Positions 45,028 through 55,700 of a stretch of 64,000 bases of DNA are shown here, in pieces. The translations under genes were made by a program, and so were the position numbers. Each line of letters starts with the position of its first letter. Positions within the stretch are counted from its first letter, which is position 1. Source of the DNA: Luteolibacter luteus (GTDB lineage: Bacteria > Verrucomicrobiota > Verrucomicrobiia > Verrucomicrobiales > Akkermansiaceae); NCBI RefSeq assembly GCF_012913485.1, contig NZ_CP051774.1, forward strand, positions 1,550,001-1,614,000, in the 5' to 3' direction. Under the pieces are notes generated by a model that saw only the letters and a list, made by a program, of their open reading frames with translations, searched no databases and was not told the DNA's origin.

Positions 45028-46869
45028 ATGAGCAGCCCCACGACCTCGCATTTCGAAACGGCGGTAATGATCCGCAGGATCCTGTTCTTTCTGGTCCTGA
45101 TCAGTTTCACCTTGCTCAACCTGATGCCGCTTTTCCGCGGCCTGTCCTCGCCCCAGGCGATGGAGCAAGCCCAGATCGCCCGCCAGATCGCCCGCGGCGA
45201 GGGCTTCACCACCAAGATGATCCGCCCGCTGGCCTACTATGAGGCCGAGAAGACGAATCAGGGTGCGCTTCCCTTCACAGGCTTCAAGGACACCTACCAT
45301 GCTCCGCTGAACCCGCTGATTCTGGGAGCGGTGCTCAAGCTCGTGGGTGCGGACAAACCTGACGCCTGGCCAATGGCGAAGGATGAACTGGTTTTCCCGC
45401 TGGACCGGGTGATCGCGCTGATTTCCACGCTGTTTTTCCTGATGTCGATCGGGGTTTGCTACCTTCTGATCGGCAGGATTTTCGACGCGAAGATCGCCGG
45501 AGTGACGGCGGTGCTGATGATGCTATGTGACCTTTTCTGGAGTTTCTCGCAGAGCGGACTGCCCCAGATGCTGCTGCTGCTGCTTTTCTCCTGTGGCTTG
45601 TATTTCACTTACCGCGGGCTCGAGGCTCAGGAGGAAGGCCGTCCGGCCTTCGGTCCGGCGCTGCTGGGAGCCCTTTTCTTCGTGCTGATGGTGCTAACCC
45701 ATTGGCTCACCGCGTGGATTTTCCTCGGCTACCTGATTTACGCCGCGGTGGCCTTCAAGCCGCGCGGAATCGTGGCGATCGTCGCCTTGGTCATGCTGGC
45801 GGTGGCGGTTTCCTTCCCGCTGATCCGCGCGAGCGGGATCGTCGGCCAGCCCTTCGGCACCGGTTTCTACGTCCTCTACAATGGCATCGGTGGCGGCACG
45901 GAGTCGCTGGTGATGCGGAACCATGACCTTGAGAGCGAGCCGCTCTCCCTCGACGGCCTGCTGGTGAAGATCCTCGGCACGACCTTGGTGCAGGCGTCCG
46001 ACCTGCTGCCATTCCTCGGCGGTATCCTGGCGGCACCGGTTTTCTTCATCGCGCTGCTGCACCCCTTCAAGCGCTCGACCATCGCGAATTTCCGCTGGGG
46101 CATTCTGCTGATGTGGGTCTTCGCCGCACTCGGCATGGCTCTTTTCGGGATCGATCGTGAGGTGGCCATCCATCCAAACCAGATCCACATCCTCTTCGCG
46201 CCGGTGATGGCGGGCTACGGCTTGGCTTTCCTCTCCATCCTGTGGAGCCGCCTTGAGGTGGTGGCAAACGCGCCATTCCTGCGAAACGCGCACTTCATCG
46301 TGCTTATCGTGCTTTCCGCCGCACCCATGCTGCTGACGCTGCCGAACAAGGTGAACATCGGCATGCACATGAGCAAAGGCGGCGTGCCGCACTGGCCGCC
46401 CTACCGTCCTGACATTCTTCACAAGTTCCTGCCGGAATTGATCAAGGATCGCGGTGCCGCGGCGACCGCCGTAAAGGAAAAGGTCGTGGTTTCCGACCAA
46501 CCTTGGGCAGTCGCGTGGTACGCCGATACGATCAGCTTGTGGATTCCGAAGACGAAGAAGGGCTTCGACAAATTGGAAGATCGCGGCGCCTCCCTTGGAA
46601 CGCCTTTTGCAGGTTTCCTCGTCAGCCCAAGCTCCTCAGAGTCGGGAACCATGGGCGTGGTGCGCAGCCAGTTCAACGAGTTCAACTCCCTTATTTTCAA
46701 CGGAATCGTTTCCGAAATGACCGCTCCGGCTGGATCGTATGACGGTACCAGCATCCTGCGCAGCGATCCAAAGCTGGCGGATATCTACAAGCGCTACAGC
46801 ACCCCGACAGGGCTTTCGGGTGGAGAAATGGTGTTTTACGGCCCGGCCCAGCTCCAGAGTTCGAAGTAA
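45028..46869 (+). CDS. Polytopic membrane protein, GT-C glycosyltransferase-like
   Basis: The 613-residue protein has a first membrane helix (about 15-37) and at least eight more between residues 120 and 450. The large first loop (SSPQAMEQAQIARQIARGEGF, then YHAPLNPLILGAVLKL) resembles the periplasmic loop 1 of GT39/ArnT-type transferases, where an acidic residue is catalytic. A soluble C-terminal domain of about 150 residues follows. It would transfer a sugar from a polyprenyl carrier to protein or lipid, but the usual DE pair is not clear, so the enzyme assignment is tentative. It runs into xseB, sharing one base (TAATG). Confidence 0.65.
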   Translation: MSSPTTSHFETAVMIRRILFFLVLISFTLLNLMPLFRGLSSPQAMEQAQIARQIARGEGFTTKMIRPLAYYEAEKTNQGALPFTGFKDTYHAPLNPLILGAVLKLVGADKPDAWPMAKDELVFPLDRVIALISTLFFLMSIGVCYLLIGRIFDAKIAGVTAVLMMLCDLFWSFSQSGLPQMLLLLLFSCGLYFTYRGLEAQEEGRPAFGPALLGALFFVLMVLTHWLTAWIFLGYLIYAAVAFKPRGIVAIVALVMLAVAVSFPLIRASGIVGQPFGTGFYVLYNGIGGGTESLVMRNHDLESEPLSLDGLLVKILGTTLVQASDLLPFLGGILAAPVFFIALLHPFKRSTIANFRWGILLMWVFAALGMALFGIDREVAIHPNQIHILFAPVMAGYGLAFLSILWSRLEVVANAPFLRNAHFIVLIVLSAAPMLLTLPNKVNIGMHMSKGGVPHWPPYRPDILHKFLPELIKDRGAAATAVKEKVVVSDQPWAVAWYADTISLWIPKTKKGFDKLEDRGASLGTPFAGFLVSPSSSESGTMGVVRSQFNEFNSLIFNGIVSEMTAPAGSYDGTSILRSDPKLADIYKRYSTPTGLSGGEMVFYGPAQLQSSK

Positions 46870-47216
46870 TGGCCCGCAAAAAGACAGCATCGGGCGCGGA
46901 TCCCGCGGGTGAACCTTCCTTCGAGGAGGCCTTGCTGGAGCTCGAGAATATCGTGGCGGCGATGGAGGAAGAGCAGCTTCCTCTGGAAGAATTGGTGGCC
47001 CGCTACGAAAAGGGCTCGAAATTGCTCGCTCGCTGCGAGACGGTCCTCGCCTCCGCCCGGAAACGCCTCCAGACCATTTCCGCCAAAGCGGCCAACGCCG
47101 ACGCAGATCTTCCAGACGACCCAGACGAATCTCCGGATGAAGACGACGAATCGGCCGGCTCAAGCCCCGGCACCCCGGACGAATACGACGACGATGACGA
47201 CATCCGCCTCTTCTGA
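46869..47216 (+). CDS. xseB: Exodeoxyribonuclease VII small subunit
   Basis: The 115-residue protein has the XseB helical core in the first 70 residues: SFEEALLELENIVAAMEEEQLPLEELVARYEKGSKLLARCETVL. The remaining tail is highly acidic (DDPDESPDEDDESAG, DDDDD) and not typical. With XseA it cuts single-stranded DNA in repair. xseA is not in the window. It overlaps the dxs start by 23 bases, a pairing often seen in bacteria because the genes are commonly adjacent. Confidence 0.9.
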   Translation: MARKKTASGADPAGEPSFEEALLELENIVAAMEEEQLPLEELVARYEKGSKLLARCETVLASARKRLQTISAKAANADADLPDDPDESPDEDDESAGSSPGTPDEYDDDDDIRLF

Positions 47217-49086
47217 GCACTCCGCCCTCGGCCCGCTGCTTGCCGCCATTCATTCGCCCGAGGACGTCAAGGCTCTCCCGGAATCCGATCTCCCCAAGCT
47301 GGCGGAGGAAATCCGGCACTCATTGATCACCTGCCTTTCCCGCACGGGCGGTCACCTCGGCCCGAATCTCGGGGTCGTGGAATTGAGTGTCGCCCTGCAC
47401 CGCGTTTTTTCCACGCCTCAGGATCGCTTCGTATTCGACGTCGCCCATCAGGGCTACGTTCATAAGATGCTGACCGGCCGGGCTGACCGGATCCACACCA
47501 TGCGGACCTACAAGGGTCTGAACGGCTTCCTGCTGCGCAGCGAGTCCGAACACGATTCCTATGGTGCAGGCCACGCGGGTACTGCTCTTTCCGCCGCCCT
47601 CGGGATGGCTGCCGCGCGCGACCTGGCGAAGGAAGACAGCCACGTGGTGGCCGTCGCGGGCGATGCCGCCTTCACCTGCGGCCCGACGCTTGAGGCACTG
47701 AACAACATCGCCGAGACGACCAAGCGCTTCATCGTGGTGCTGAACGACAACGAATGGTCGATCGACAAGAATGTGGGGGCGATCGCCCGCTACTTCAATG
47801 CGCTGCAGACCCACTCCACCTACGCCAGCGTGCGGAATACCGCCGCGGAGTTCGTGGAGAAGGTGGCCGGCAAGGCAGTGCGGAAGCTCGCCCACAAGGT
47901 GGAGGAAGGCGCGAAGAACCTGCTTTTCCCGAACGTGCTCTTCGAGAAGTTCGGCCTGCGCTACTACGGCCCGATTGATGGGCACGACCTGCCGCTGCTG
48001 GTCCGCACTTTCGAGCACCTGAAGACGCTGCATGAACCGGTAGTCCTCCACATCATCACGGAGAAGGGCCGTGGCTATCAGCCGGCGCTCGACAATCCCG
48101 GCAAGTTCCACGGCCTCGGTGCCTACAAGATCGAGGATGGCTCGACCGACCTCTCCGCCACGCCGACCTGCTCCGATATCTTCGGCCGCACGGTGACGGA
48201 CATGGCGAAGACGGATGAGAAGATGGTGGCCATCACCGCGGCGATGCCCGGCGGCACCAAGCTGGAGATCTTCAAGAAGGAACTGCCCGGCCGGTACTAC
48301 GATGTGGGCATCGCGGAAGAACATGCGGCACTTTTCGCCTGCGGCATGGCAACAAAGGGCTTCAAGCCCTTCCTCGCGATCTACTCCACGTTCATGCAGC
48401 GTGCCTACGACATGATCGTCCATGACATGGCGCTGCAAAACCTGCCCGTGCGCCTGTGCATGGACCGCGGAGGCCTGTCCGGCGATGACGGCCCGACACA
48501 CCACGGACTTTTCGACATCGGCTACCTGCGCCCGGTTCCGGGAATCGTCCACATGCAACCGGCGAACGAAGCCGAATTCGTGGCGATGCTCAAGTGGATG
48601 GCCAACTATGAGGCGGGCCCTTCCGCGATCCGCTATCCGCGCGGCCCGATCAATGGCAGTCCGCTCGACGCGCCCGTCCCGCCGATCGAACTCGGCAAGG
48701 CGGTGGTCGTTTCAGAAGGCGTGGACGTCGCCCTCATCGGCCTCGGCACGCTGTTCGGCATGGCAGAGAAGACCAAGGAACTACTGGAAGCACGCGGTCT
48801 CTCCGTCGCACTGGTCAATCCTCGCTTCATCAAGCCTCTGGACAATGCCGTCTTCGAGCGCATGGCCAAGCAGTGCAAGGTGGTCTGCACCTTCGAAGAC
48901 CATGTCCTTCACAACGGATTCGGCTGCGGCGTGATCGAACTGCTGAGCGATGCAGGAATCACCACACCGGTCGAGCGTATCGGCTGGCCGGATGAGTTCG
49001 TGGAGCACGGCAAACCGGACATCCTGATGAAGCTTCACGGCCTCACCGCGGAAGCCGCGGTGGAGAAGGTGATGAAGCATTTCTGA
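47194..49086 (+). CDS. dxs: 1-deoxy-D-xylulose-5-phosphate synthase
   Basis: From the ATG at 47194 there are 630 residues (E. coli 620). The enzyme condenses pyruvate and glyceraldehyde 3-phosphate with TPP to start the MEP isoprenoid pathway. The TPP region reads VAGDAAFTCGPTLEALNN to NDNEWSIDKNVG, so the usual GDG is GDA. The active-site regions VAHQGYVHKMLTGR, GIAEEHAALFACGMA and CMDRGGLSGDDGPTHHGLFD are conserved. It overlaps xseB, so both are probably co-expressed. The product feeds UppS, encoded at 19911. Confidence 0.95.
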   Translation: MTTSASSEHSALGPLLAAIHSPEDVKALPESDLPKLAEEIRHSLITCLSRTGGHLGPNLGVVELSVALHRVFSTPQDRFVFDVAHQGYVHKMLTGRADRIHTMRTYKGLNGFLLRSESEHDSYGAGHAGTALSAALGMAAARDLAKEDSHVVAVAGDAAFTCGPTLEALNNIAETTKRFIVVLNDNEWSIDKNVGAIARYFNALQTHSTYASVRNTAAEFVEKVAGKAVRKLAHKVEEGAKNLLFPNVLFEKFGLRYYGPIDGHDLPLLVRTFEHLKTLHEPVVLHIITEKGRGYQPALDNPGKFHGLGAYKIEDGSTDLSATPTCSDIFGRTVTDMAKTDEKMVAITAAMPGGTKLEIFKKELPGRYYDVGIAEEHAALFACGMATKGFKPFLAIYSTFMQRAYDMIVHDMALQNLPVRLCMDRGGLSGDDGPTHHGLFDIGYLRPVPGIVHMQPANEAEFVAMLKWMANYEAGPSAIRYPRGPINGSPLDAPVPPIELGKAVVVSEGVDVALIGLGTLFGMAEKTKELLEARGLSVALVNPRFIKPLDNAVFERMAKQCKVVCTFEDHVLHNGFGCGVIELLSDAGITTPVERIGWPDEFVEHGKPDILMKLHGLTAEAAVEKVMKHF

Positions 49087-49121
49087 CAGCGTCCGTTTCC
49101 GCCACGATTCGTTCACGAGCC

Positions 49122-49358
49122 ATGGCAGAATTCATCGACAAGGTCGCCATCGATTGGATCGAAGTCCGCGCCGGACGCATTCGCGTCCGGAAGGGCCATC
49201 CGACCTCCGCGCAAATCAAACAACTGCGCGCGATCTTCGAGGCGGATCCCCTGCCGGTGGCTAGTTCCTTTTGGATCACGAGGGACCGTCGGATCCACTT
49301 CAAGCCGAGCTTCCCCTCGTCTCTCAGGCCGGCGGTGCGCTCGGTGATGATTCCCTGA
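49122..49358 (+). CDS. Small protein of unknown function
   Basis: The 78-residue protein (MAEFIDKVAIDWIEVRAGRI and on) starts 35 bases after dxs on the same strand and is basic, with a helix near QIKQLRAIFEADPLP. No family is recognised. Its last residues overlap the end of the convergent small gene at 49324 by 35 bases, so one of the two may be annotated too long or be spurious. The codon pattern in the first 60 residues looks protein-like. Confidence 0.5.
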   Translation: MAEFIDKVAIDWIEVRAGRIRVRKGHPTSAQIKQLRAIFEADPLPVASSFWITRDRRIHFKPSFPSSLRPAVRSVMIP

Positions 49359-49575
49359 GGAGCCGGAGCCGCTTGCGTTCGCGGGCGGCGCGTCGTTTCA
49401 GCAAGCGACGCCGGGATCGCCATATCCCGTGAATGGCGGTCGCCAAGTAAACAACGATGCTCGCCGGGAGGCCGACGCCGAGCGTAAGGAGCAGGCGGAG
49501 CTTCCAGATGAGGGATCGCGCGGATGTCCTGTTGTAGATCTCTCCGGATACCGGGCCTTGGGAGGGCGAACACAT
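49324..49575 (-). CDS. Small membrane protein
   Basis: From the ATG at 49575 there are 83 residues with one membrane helix (LRLLLTLGVGLPASIVVYLA) and a very basic C-terminal tail (RSRRRLLKRRAARERKRLRL) that would sit in the cytoplasm. No family is recognised. The ATG at 49620 gives a longer version. It lies between dxs and the sialate esterase gene, 55 bases from the latter's stop. Confidence 0.5.
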   Translation of the reverse strand: MCSPSQGPVSGEIYNRTSARSLIWKLRLLLTLGVGLPASIVVYLATAIHGIWRSRRRLLKRRAARERKRLRLLRESSPSAPPA

Positions 49576-49629
49576 CTCCCGGATCCTATAGCCCGGGAGA
49601 TGTGGTTCAGAAAGCCGCAATCAGACCGC

Positions 49630-51573
49630 TTACTTCCTACCTTCGGTCACGCCGGGCCAAGTATCCGTACGGAACGGAATTGCCGGCAGACCTTCGGCAT
49701 TGAAGAGCGTTGCATCGGGGTTTTCGGTCCACGCATAGCGAACCGCAGCCGGAGCGGGAACCTGTGGTGAGGAGACGACAACGGTGCCGCCATCGATCTT
49801 CGCATCCGCCCAGACGAACTTTTTATCTGCTCCGGCAATCGAGAAGCCTTTCAGCCCCCCTCCTTTCACAACGAGTCCCCCACCCGCGTAGTCAAAGCTC
49901 AGGCGGATCGTGCCTCCTTCGGTCTTTGCCTCCCGGAATTCCGGACCGGACGGGACGACCTTCTGGCCATAGGTCTTGGCCAAGGCCTGCAAGGCGAGGC
50001 GCTTGCCCACATCTTGCTTGTTGCGCGGGTGGATATCATTCGCTTCGCCGATATCGATGGCCACGGCCAAACCGCTGTTAGGCAGCTTCTTCGCGGTCAT
50101 GGCCTGGGCTTCACGCAGCTCCGCCCACTCGCTTTCGCCGGGCTCCGGCTTGGCCTGCATGAAATTGGCAAGCTGAACGATATAGAAGGGAAACTCGCCT
50201 TGCCCGAAGCGCTGGCGCCAATCGCCGATCATGGTCGGCAGCAGCTTGCGATACTGCGCCGCGCGGCCCGCATTGCTTTCACCCTGATACCAGATGGCAC
50301 CCTTGATGCCGTAGGGCAAGAGCGGGGCAATCATGGCATTGTAGAGGACCGTAGGGACGTTTGGATTGTCCCCCATGCGTCGCGGGAAGGCCGAGGTCTT
50401 GGTGAGATCCGAGCCGACCTTGTAGTGCCACGGGCCAGCAAGCGGGATCGGATTCAGTCCCTTGCTTTCAAGCTTCACGGTTTCGGCCGTTCCGGTCAGG
50501 CCGCCCTTGCCACTAGCATCCATCACACGAACCGCGATCACGTTCTTTCCTTCCTTGAGAAGTCCTGTAGGCACCGTGTATTCGCGCGGGGTGGCAAAAC
50601 CGGCGGTCTCCCCGATCTTCTGGCCATTCACCCACGCCGCGTCCTCGTCATCGATCGGGCCCAGGCTCAGCACCGCCTCCTTCCCGGCGAAGTCTGCGGG
50701 AAGATCCACGCTGCGGCGCAGCCAGACGGAACCATCGAGGGCGGTCACATCGGGAATATTGGAGGCCGTCCACTCCTGCGGCTGGTTCATCGTGGACCAG
50801 CCGGAATCGTCGAAGTCCGTTGCGGCCCATGGGAAAGAACCACCCTTGCTACCTTCATCATTGGCAGCATACCAGGCAATCTGCGGGTCCGGCTCGGGGG
50901 TCTTCGTGCGACGCTCGAGATCAGCCATCGCCTGATTGAAATCATTCATCGGCGTCAGCGCTTCCTTGCTGGTCCATGCCTCGGCGATGGTGCCACCCCA
51001 CGAAGTGTGGATGAGGCCGATCGGGACCTTCAGGTCCTCATTCAGCTTGCGGCCGAAATAGAAGCCTACGGCGGTGAAGCGTGAGACCGTCTCCGGGCTG
51101 GCTACTTTCCATCCGTCGGTAGCAACAGTCTTCTGCGGCTCCGCGGCGGTGACGTGCGGGATCTCAATGTGGCGGATCTGCGGGAAATTGGCAGCGGCGA
51201 TTTCGGCTTGGGCGTTATTGGTGTCGTTGACGCGCCACTCCATGTTGGATTGGCCGGAGCAGATCCACACATCCCCCACCAAAACGTTGTTCAGCGTGAC
51301 GTTTTCCGGGCCGGAAACAGTGAGCGTGTGGGGGCCTCCAGCCGGAAGAGGTGGCAGCAGGACGCTCCATTTCCCGTCGGCACCGGCGCTGCTGGTCGCG
51401 GATTGTCCCGCGATGCTCACCGTGACCTGATCTCCTGGCTTCGACCAGCCCCAGACGGCATCCTTCTGGTCCCGCTGGAGGACCATGTTGTCGGTAAAGA
51501 CCGGTGAGAGGAAAGGCTCGGCTCCTGAGGCAAGCGAAACGGTCAGAACCAGGGCGGTGGCGGCGAGTTTCAT
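49630..51573 (-). CDS. Sialate O-acetylesterase-type secreted esterase
   Basis: The 647-residue protein has a signal peptide (LAATALVLTVSLASGAEP) and an N-terminal beta domain (FTDNMVLQRDQKDAVWGWS). The SGNH-type catalytic site follows: Ser108 in CSGQSNMEWRV, and Asp/His in ANDIHPRNKQDVGKRLAL. A jelly-roll-like insert lies at about 250-390 (VWLRRSVDLPADFAGKEAVL, GPIDDEDAAWVNGQKIG). This is the SIAE/9-O-acetylesterase family abundant in polysaccharide-degrading Verrucomicrobiota and Bacteroidota. It would remove acetyl groups from sialic acid or from acetylated glycans; the natural substrate is open. Confidence 0.92.
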   Translation of the reverse strand: MKLAATALVLTVSLASGAEPFLSPVFTDNMVLQRDQKDAVWGWSKPGDQVTVSIAGQSATSSAGADGKWSVLLPPLPAGGPHTLTVSGPENVTLNNVLVGDVWICSGQSNMEWRVNDTNNAQAEIAAANFPQIRHIEIPHVTAAEPQKTVATDGWKVASPETVSRFTAVGFYFGRKLNEDLKVPIGLIHTSWGGTIAEAWTSKEALTPMNDFNQAMADLERRTKTPEPDPQIAWYAANDEGSKGGSFPWAATDFDDSGWSTMNQPQEWTASNIPDVTALDGSVWLRRSVDLPADFAGKEAVLSLGPIDDEDAAWVNGQKIGETAGFATPREYTVPTGLLKEGKNVIAVRVMDASGKGGLTGTAETVKLESKGLNPIPLAGPWHYKVGSDLTKTSAFPRRMGDNPNVPTVLYNAMIAPLLPYGIKGAIWYQGESNAGRAAQYRKLLPTMIGDWRQRFGQGEFPFYIVQLANFMQAKPEPGESEWAELREAQAMTAKKLPNSGLAVAIDIGEANDIHPRNKQDVGKRLALQALAKTYGQKVVPSGPEFREAKTEGGTIRLSFDYAGGGLVVKGGGLKGFSIAGADKKFVWADAKIDGGTVVVSSPQVPAPAAVRYAWTENPDATLFNAEGLPAIPFRTDTWPGVTEGRK

Positions 51574-51621
51574 GGATAAGACCTAAACGCACGCCGCCGC
51601 CCCTTGTTTTCGCCGGGAGCA

Positions 51622-52593
51622 TCACTCTGTGTCATGCCCGCGCCATAGCCACTCCAGCGAGTAAGGAGACCCCTCCATCGCCCACAGGGCACCATCGATG
51701 AAACGGTAGAACTGGTTCATGCCCGCGATTTTTTCCATGTCTTCCTCGTCGAGCCGGATCGAGGCGGCCTCCAGATTCTGTTTCAGGCGTTCGGGATTCA
51801 CCGATTTCGGAATGGCGGAGGTTCCGCGGCTCACTGCCCACGCCAAGAGCACTTGAGCGGGCGAAATGCCATGTTTGGCAGCGACTTGGAGAATTTCCGG
51901 GGCATCGCGCAAGGGCGGATCATCGCCACGCTGCAGCCGCGCCGGGCGGTCCGGCGAACCGAGGGGCGAATAGGCCGTGAGAGCAATTCCCGCGGGGCCA
52001 CAGAAATCCAAGAGCATTTGTTGGGACAAGAGGGGGTGGCTCTCCACCTGATTCGCCTCGGGCCGAATTCGGGAGCGAACGTAAAGATGCTTCAGGCGGT
52101 GCACATTGAAATTCGAGACACCAATGTGACGGCAAAGCCCCGCGTCTGCGAAACTCTCCATGGCACTCCACGTGTCCTCGAGCGGGGCATCCCCGGGCGA
52201 GAGGAAATCAGCGCCGCTAGTCGGAAACTCGATCTCCGGTTTCAGGGCGATCGGCCAGTGGATGAGGTAGAGATCCAGATAATCGAGGCGGAGATCGGCC
52301 AAGGACTTCTCCAGCGCGGGGCGGGCATCATGCGGGAGGTGCTTGTTGTTCCAGAGCTTCGAGGTGATCCACAGTTCCTCGCGCTTCACCAGGCCGGAGC
52401 TGATGGCGGCGGCAAGCGCCTCGCCGATTTCCGCCTCATTGCCATAGAGCGGGGCACAATCGATGTGGCGGTAGCCGATCCTCAAGGCCTCGGTGACGGC
52501 AGCCGCCGTTTCGCCGGGCGCGGCTTTCCAAGTTCCGAGTCCCAAGGCCGGCATACGGTCCCCATTGGCAAAGGTGAAGGCGGGTGTCGTCAT
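51622..52593 (-). CDS. Aldo/keto reductase
   Basis: The 323-residue protein is a TIM-barrel NADPH-dependent carbonyl reductase. The catalytic tetrad is complete: Asp45 (GYRHIDCAPLYGNE), Tyr50, Lys79 (ITSKLWNN) and His112 (LYLIHWP). The GVSNFNVHRL segment and the C-terminal cofactor motif SAIPKSVNPERLKQNLEA are also present. It is cytoplasmic and of normal family length. The sialate esterase gene follows it on the same strand 48 bases later, so they may be co-transcribed. The substrate cannot be predicted. Confidence 0.94.
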   Translation of the reverse strand: MTTPAFTFANGDRMPALGLGTWKAAPGETAAAVTEALRIGYRHIDCAPLYGNEAEIGEALAAAISSGLVKREELWITSKLWNNKHLPHDARPALEKSLADLRLDYLDLYLIHWPIALKPEIEFPTSGADFLSPGDAPLEDTWSAMESFADAGLCRHIGVSNFNVHRLKHLYVRSRIRPEANQVESHPLLSQQMLLDFCGPAGIALTAYSPLGSPDRPARLQRGDDPPLRDAPEILQVAAKHGISPAQVLLAWAVSRGTSAIPKSVNPERLKQNLEAASIRLDEEDMEKIAGMNQFYRFIDGALWAMEGSPYSLEWLWRGHDTE

Positions 52594-52733
52594 CGCCCTG
52601 CTCTACCATCGATGGACGGGCTGCGAAAAGCCCCTAGCGACCCCGTGCGAGGGTCTGCACCTGTGACGGTTTCTTCGGAGAGCTTCGGTCCTTGCATCAA
52701 TTGGCATGGCTGGCGCTTCATAGGGGTGATTCC

Positions 52734-55700
52734 ATGGCAATCCGAGTCGGCCTCCATCACGTCACCGAATATCGCTACGACCGCGAGGTGAATCTTTCGC
52801 CCCACGTCGTGAGGCTGCGACCCTGTGTGCACTCGCGGACTCCGATCCTCGCGTATTCGCTGAATATCGAGCCGGCGAACCACTTCATCAATTGGCAGCA
52901 GGACCCCTTTGGAAACTGGAATGCCCGGGTCGTGTTCCCTGAGAAAACCCGCAGGCTCAGCATCGTGGTGGACCTGGTGGCGGACATGACCGTCATCAAT
53001 CCCTTCGACTTCTTCCTGGAAGAGTATGCGGAGGAATTTCCCTTCAACTATCCGCCGTCCCTCAAGCATGAGCTTTCTCCCTACCTGAAGATCCGGGAGC
53101 GGGGGCCACAGCTAATGGAGTGGCTGGAGAAGATCCCGCGGGAGAAGGCCCGGACCATCGATTTCCTGGTGGATGTGAACATGCGGGTGCATCAGGCGGT
53201 GGGCTACGTGATCCGCCTGGAGCCGGGGGTGCAGAGCTGCGAGCAGACTTTCGAACGGGGTACCGGCTCATGCCGGGATTCCGCCTATCTCCTGGTGCAG
53301 GCCTTGCGCCATCTGGGTCTCGCGGCGCGTTTCGTTTCCGGGTATCTGGTGCAGTTGAAGCCGGATCAGGAGTCGCTGGATGGACCATCCGGGCCGGCCG
53401 AAGATTTCACGGACCTCCATGCTTGGGCGGAGGTCTATATCCCGGGCGCGGGCTGGGTGGGTCTGGATCCGACCTCCGGGCTTTTCGCCGGAGAAGGACA
53501 CATCCCCCTCTCCTGCACGCCGGAGCCTGCCAGTGCGGCACCGGTGGTGGGTGCGGTGGATGAGTGCAAGACGGAGTTCGTCTGGGCGAACGAGGTCACG
53601 CGCGTGCATGAGGATCCGCGGGTGACAAAGCCTTACAGCGACAGCGAGTGGGATTCGATCAATGCCCTCGGGGAGAAGGTGGATGCACTCTTGGAAGCGG
53701 ACGATGTGGCACTGACCATGGGTGGCGAGCCCACTTTCGTTTCCATCGATGACATGGAGGGCGCAGAGTGGAACGTCTCTGCCGATAGTCCGGCGAAGCG
53801 GAAGCTGGCGCTCAATTTGCTGAAGCGGCTGAAGGATGTGTTCGCGAACGGCGGCTTGCTCCACTACGGAGAGGGCAAGTGGTATCCGGGTGAGCCTTTG
53901 CCACGCTGGGCCTACACGGTGCTATGGAGGAAAGACGGGCAGCCCTTGTGGAAAGATGAGCGCCTGCTCGCTGATCCGAACTCCGATCTTGGCCATGGGA
54001 TCGAGGATGCGCGCCGCTTTGCAGCCCGGATGATCGATATCCTGGGCTGCGAGCCATCGCACCTTGTGGCGGGATTCGAAGATGCCTTTTACTATGCTTG
54101 GCGCGAAAGCACGCTCCCGACGAACGTCGATCCCTACTCCGCGGATCTGGATGATCCGTTGGAGCGCCGCTACCTGGCCACGCTGTTAGACCGAGGGCTT
54201 TCGAAACCCACCGGCTTCGCACTGCCACTGGAATGGGATGCGGAGGAGGAAACGTGGCAGAGCGCGCTGTGGACTTTCCGGCGTGGACGCATGTCGCTCG
54301 TTCCCGGAGGATCCCCCATGGGTTTCCGGCTGCCGCTGGATTCGCTGCCCAAGGCCCCGAAGGAGGCGGCCACGGAATCCGCACCGCTAGAGGCATCGCC
54401 GATGGAACCGGTTCCCAGCTTGCCTGTTCATGGAGCGATGCTTCCTGCCGGTCGCACCTTGCAGACGTCAACGGGCGTTGCGCCGGGTGCGCCGCCCGCA
54501 GCGGATTCGGGCATCTTCAAGGGAGTGCCGCAAACGGCAGTCTGCTTCGAGCCACGGAACGGCAAGCTGCACGTGTTCTTCCCGCCGGTCACCCATCTGG
54601 AGCACTATCTGATGCTGCTGGAAGCGGTCGAAGAGGTTTCTTCCACGCTGAAGCTTCCCGTAATCATCGAGGGCTACGAGATGCCATGGGACCGAAGGGT
54701 GGAACGCATCAAGGTCACGCCTGATCCCGGAGTCATCGAGGTTAATGTACATCCGGTGACTCGCTGGAGAGACCTGGTGGACAATACGACAACGCTCTAT
54801 GAAGCCGCGCGACTTTCCCGGCTGGGCACCGAGAAATTCATGCTCGATGGCCGCCATACGGGAACCGGTGGCGGCAATCACGTGACACTCGGTGGCGAAA
54901 CGCCGGACCGCAGCCCCTTCCTCCGCCGCCCGGGTTTGTTGCGTAGCCTGATCACCTACTGGCAGCATCATCCCGGGCTCTCTTACCTTTTCTCCGGGCT
55001 CTTCCTCGGTCCGACCAGCCAAGCTCCACGAGTCGATGAAGGACGTGACGACCGGCTTTTCGAACTGGAGATTGCCTTCGGCGAGCTGCCAGAAGCGGGA
55101 GATCCACCGTGGATGGTCGATCGCGTTCTGCGCAACCTGCTGACGGATCTCACCGGCAATACGCATCGCGCTGAATTCTGTATCGACAAGCTCTACGCAC
55201 CCGGCACGGCCAGCGGACGGCTGGGCATCCTGGAACTGCGTGCCTTCGAAATGCCGCCGCATGCGCGCATGAGCCTGGTGCAGATGCTTCTCGTGCGCGC
55301 GCTGGTCGCGAAATTCTGGAAGGAGCCCTATCACCGGAAGCTGGTTCGCTGGGGCACGGAGCTGCACGATCGTTTCATGCTCCCGCATTTCGTCCGCGAG
55401 GATCTGAAGGACGTGGCGCTGGACCTGAAGAATTCCGGAGTTCCTTTCGAAGCGTCGTGGCTCGAGCCATTCCACGAGTTCCGCTTCCCGGTTTACGGAC
55501 GAGTCTGCCACGATGGCGTGGAGATGGAAATCCGTGCCGCCTTGGAGCCATGGCATGTGCTTGGCGAGGAAAGCACCTCTTCCGGGACCGCCCGCTATGT
55601 GGACTCATCGGTGGAACGTGTGCAGGTGAAGATCACGGGCATGGTGGAGGGAAGGCATGTGCTGGTCTGCAATGGCCGCCGCATCCCGACACGGCCAACC

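Noticed and set aside
45028..46869. Firm call as ArnT (lipid A aminoarabinose transferase)
   Set aside because: The catalytic acidic pair is not clear and no arn genes are nearby, so only GT-C-like is stated.
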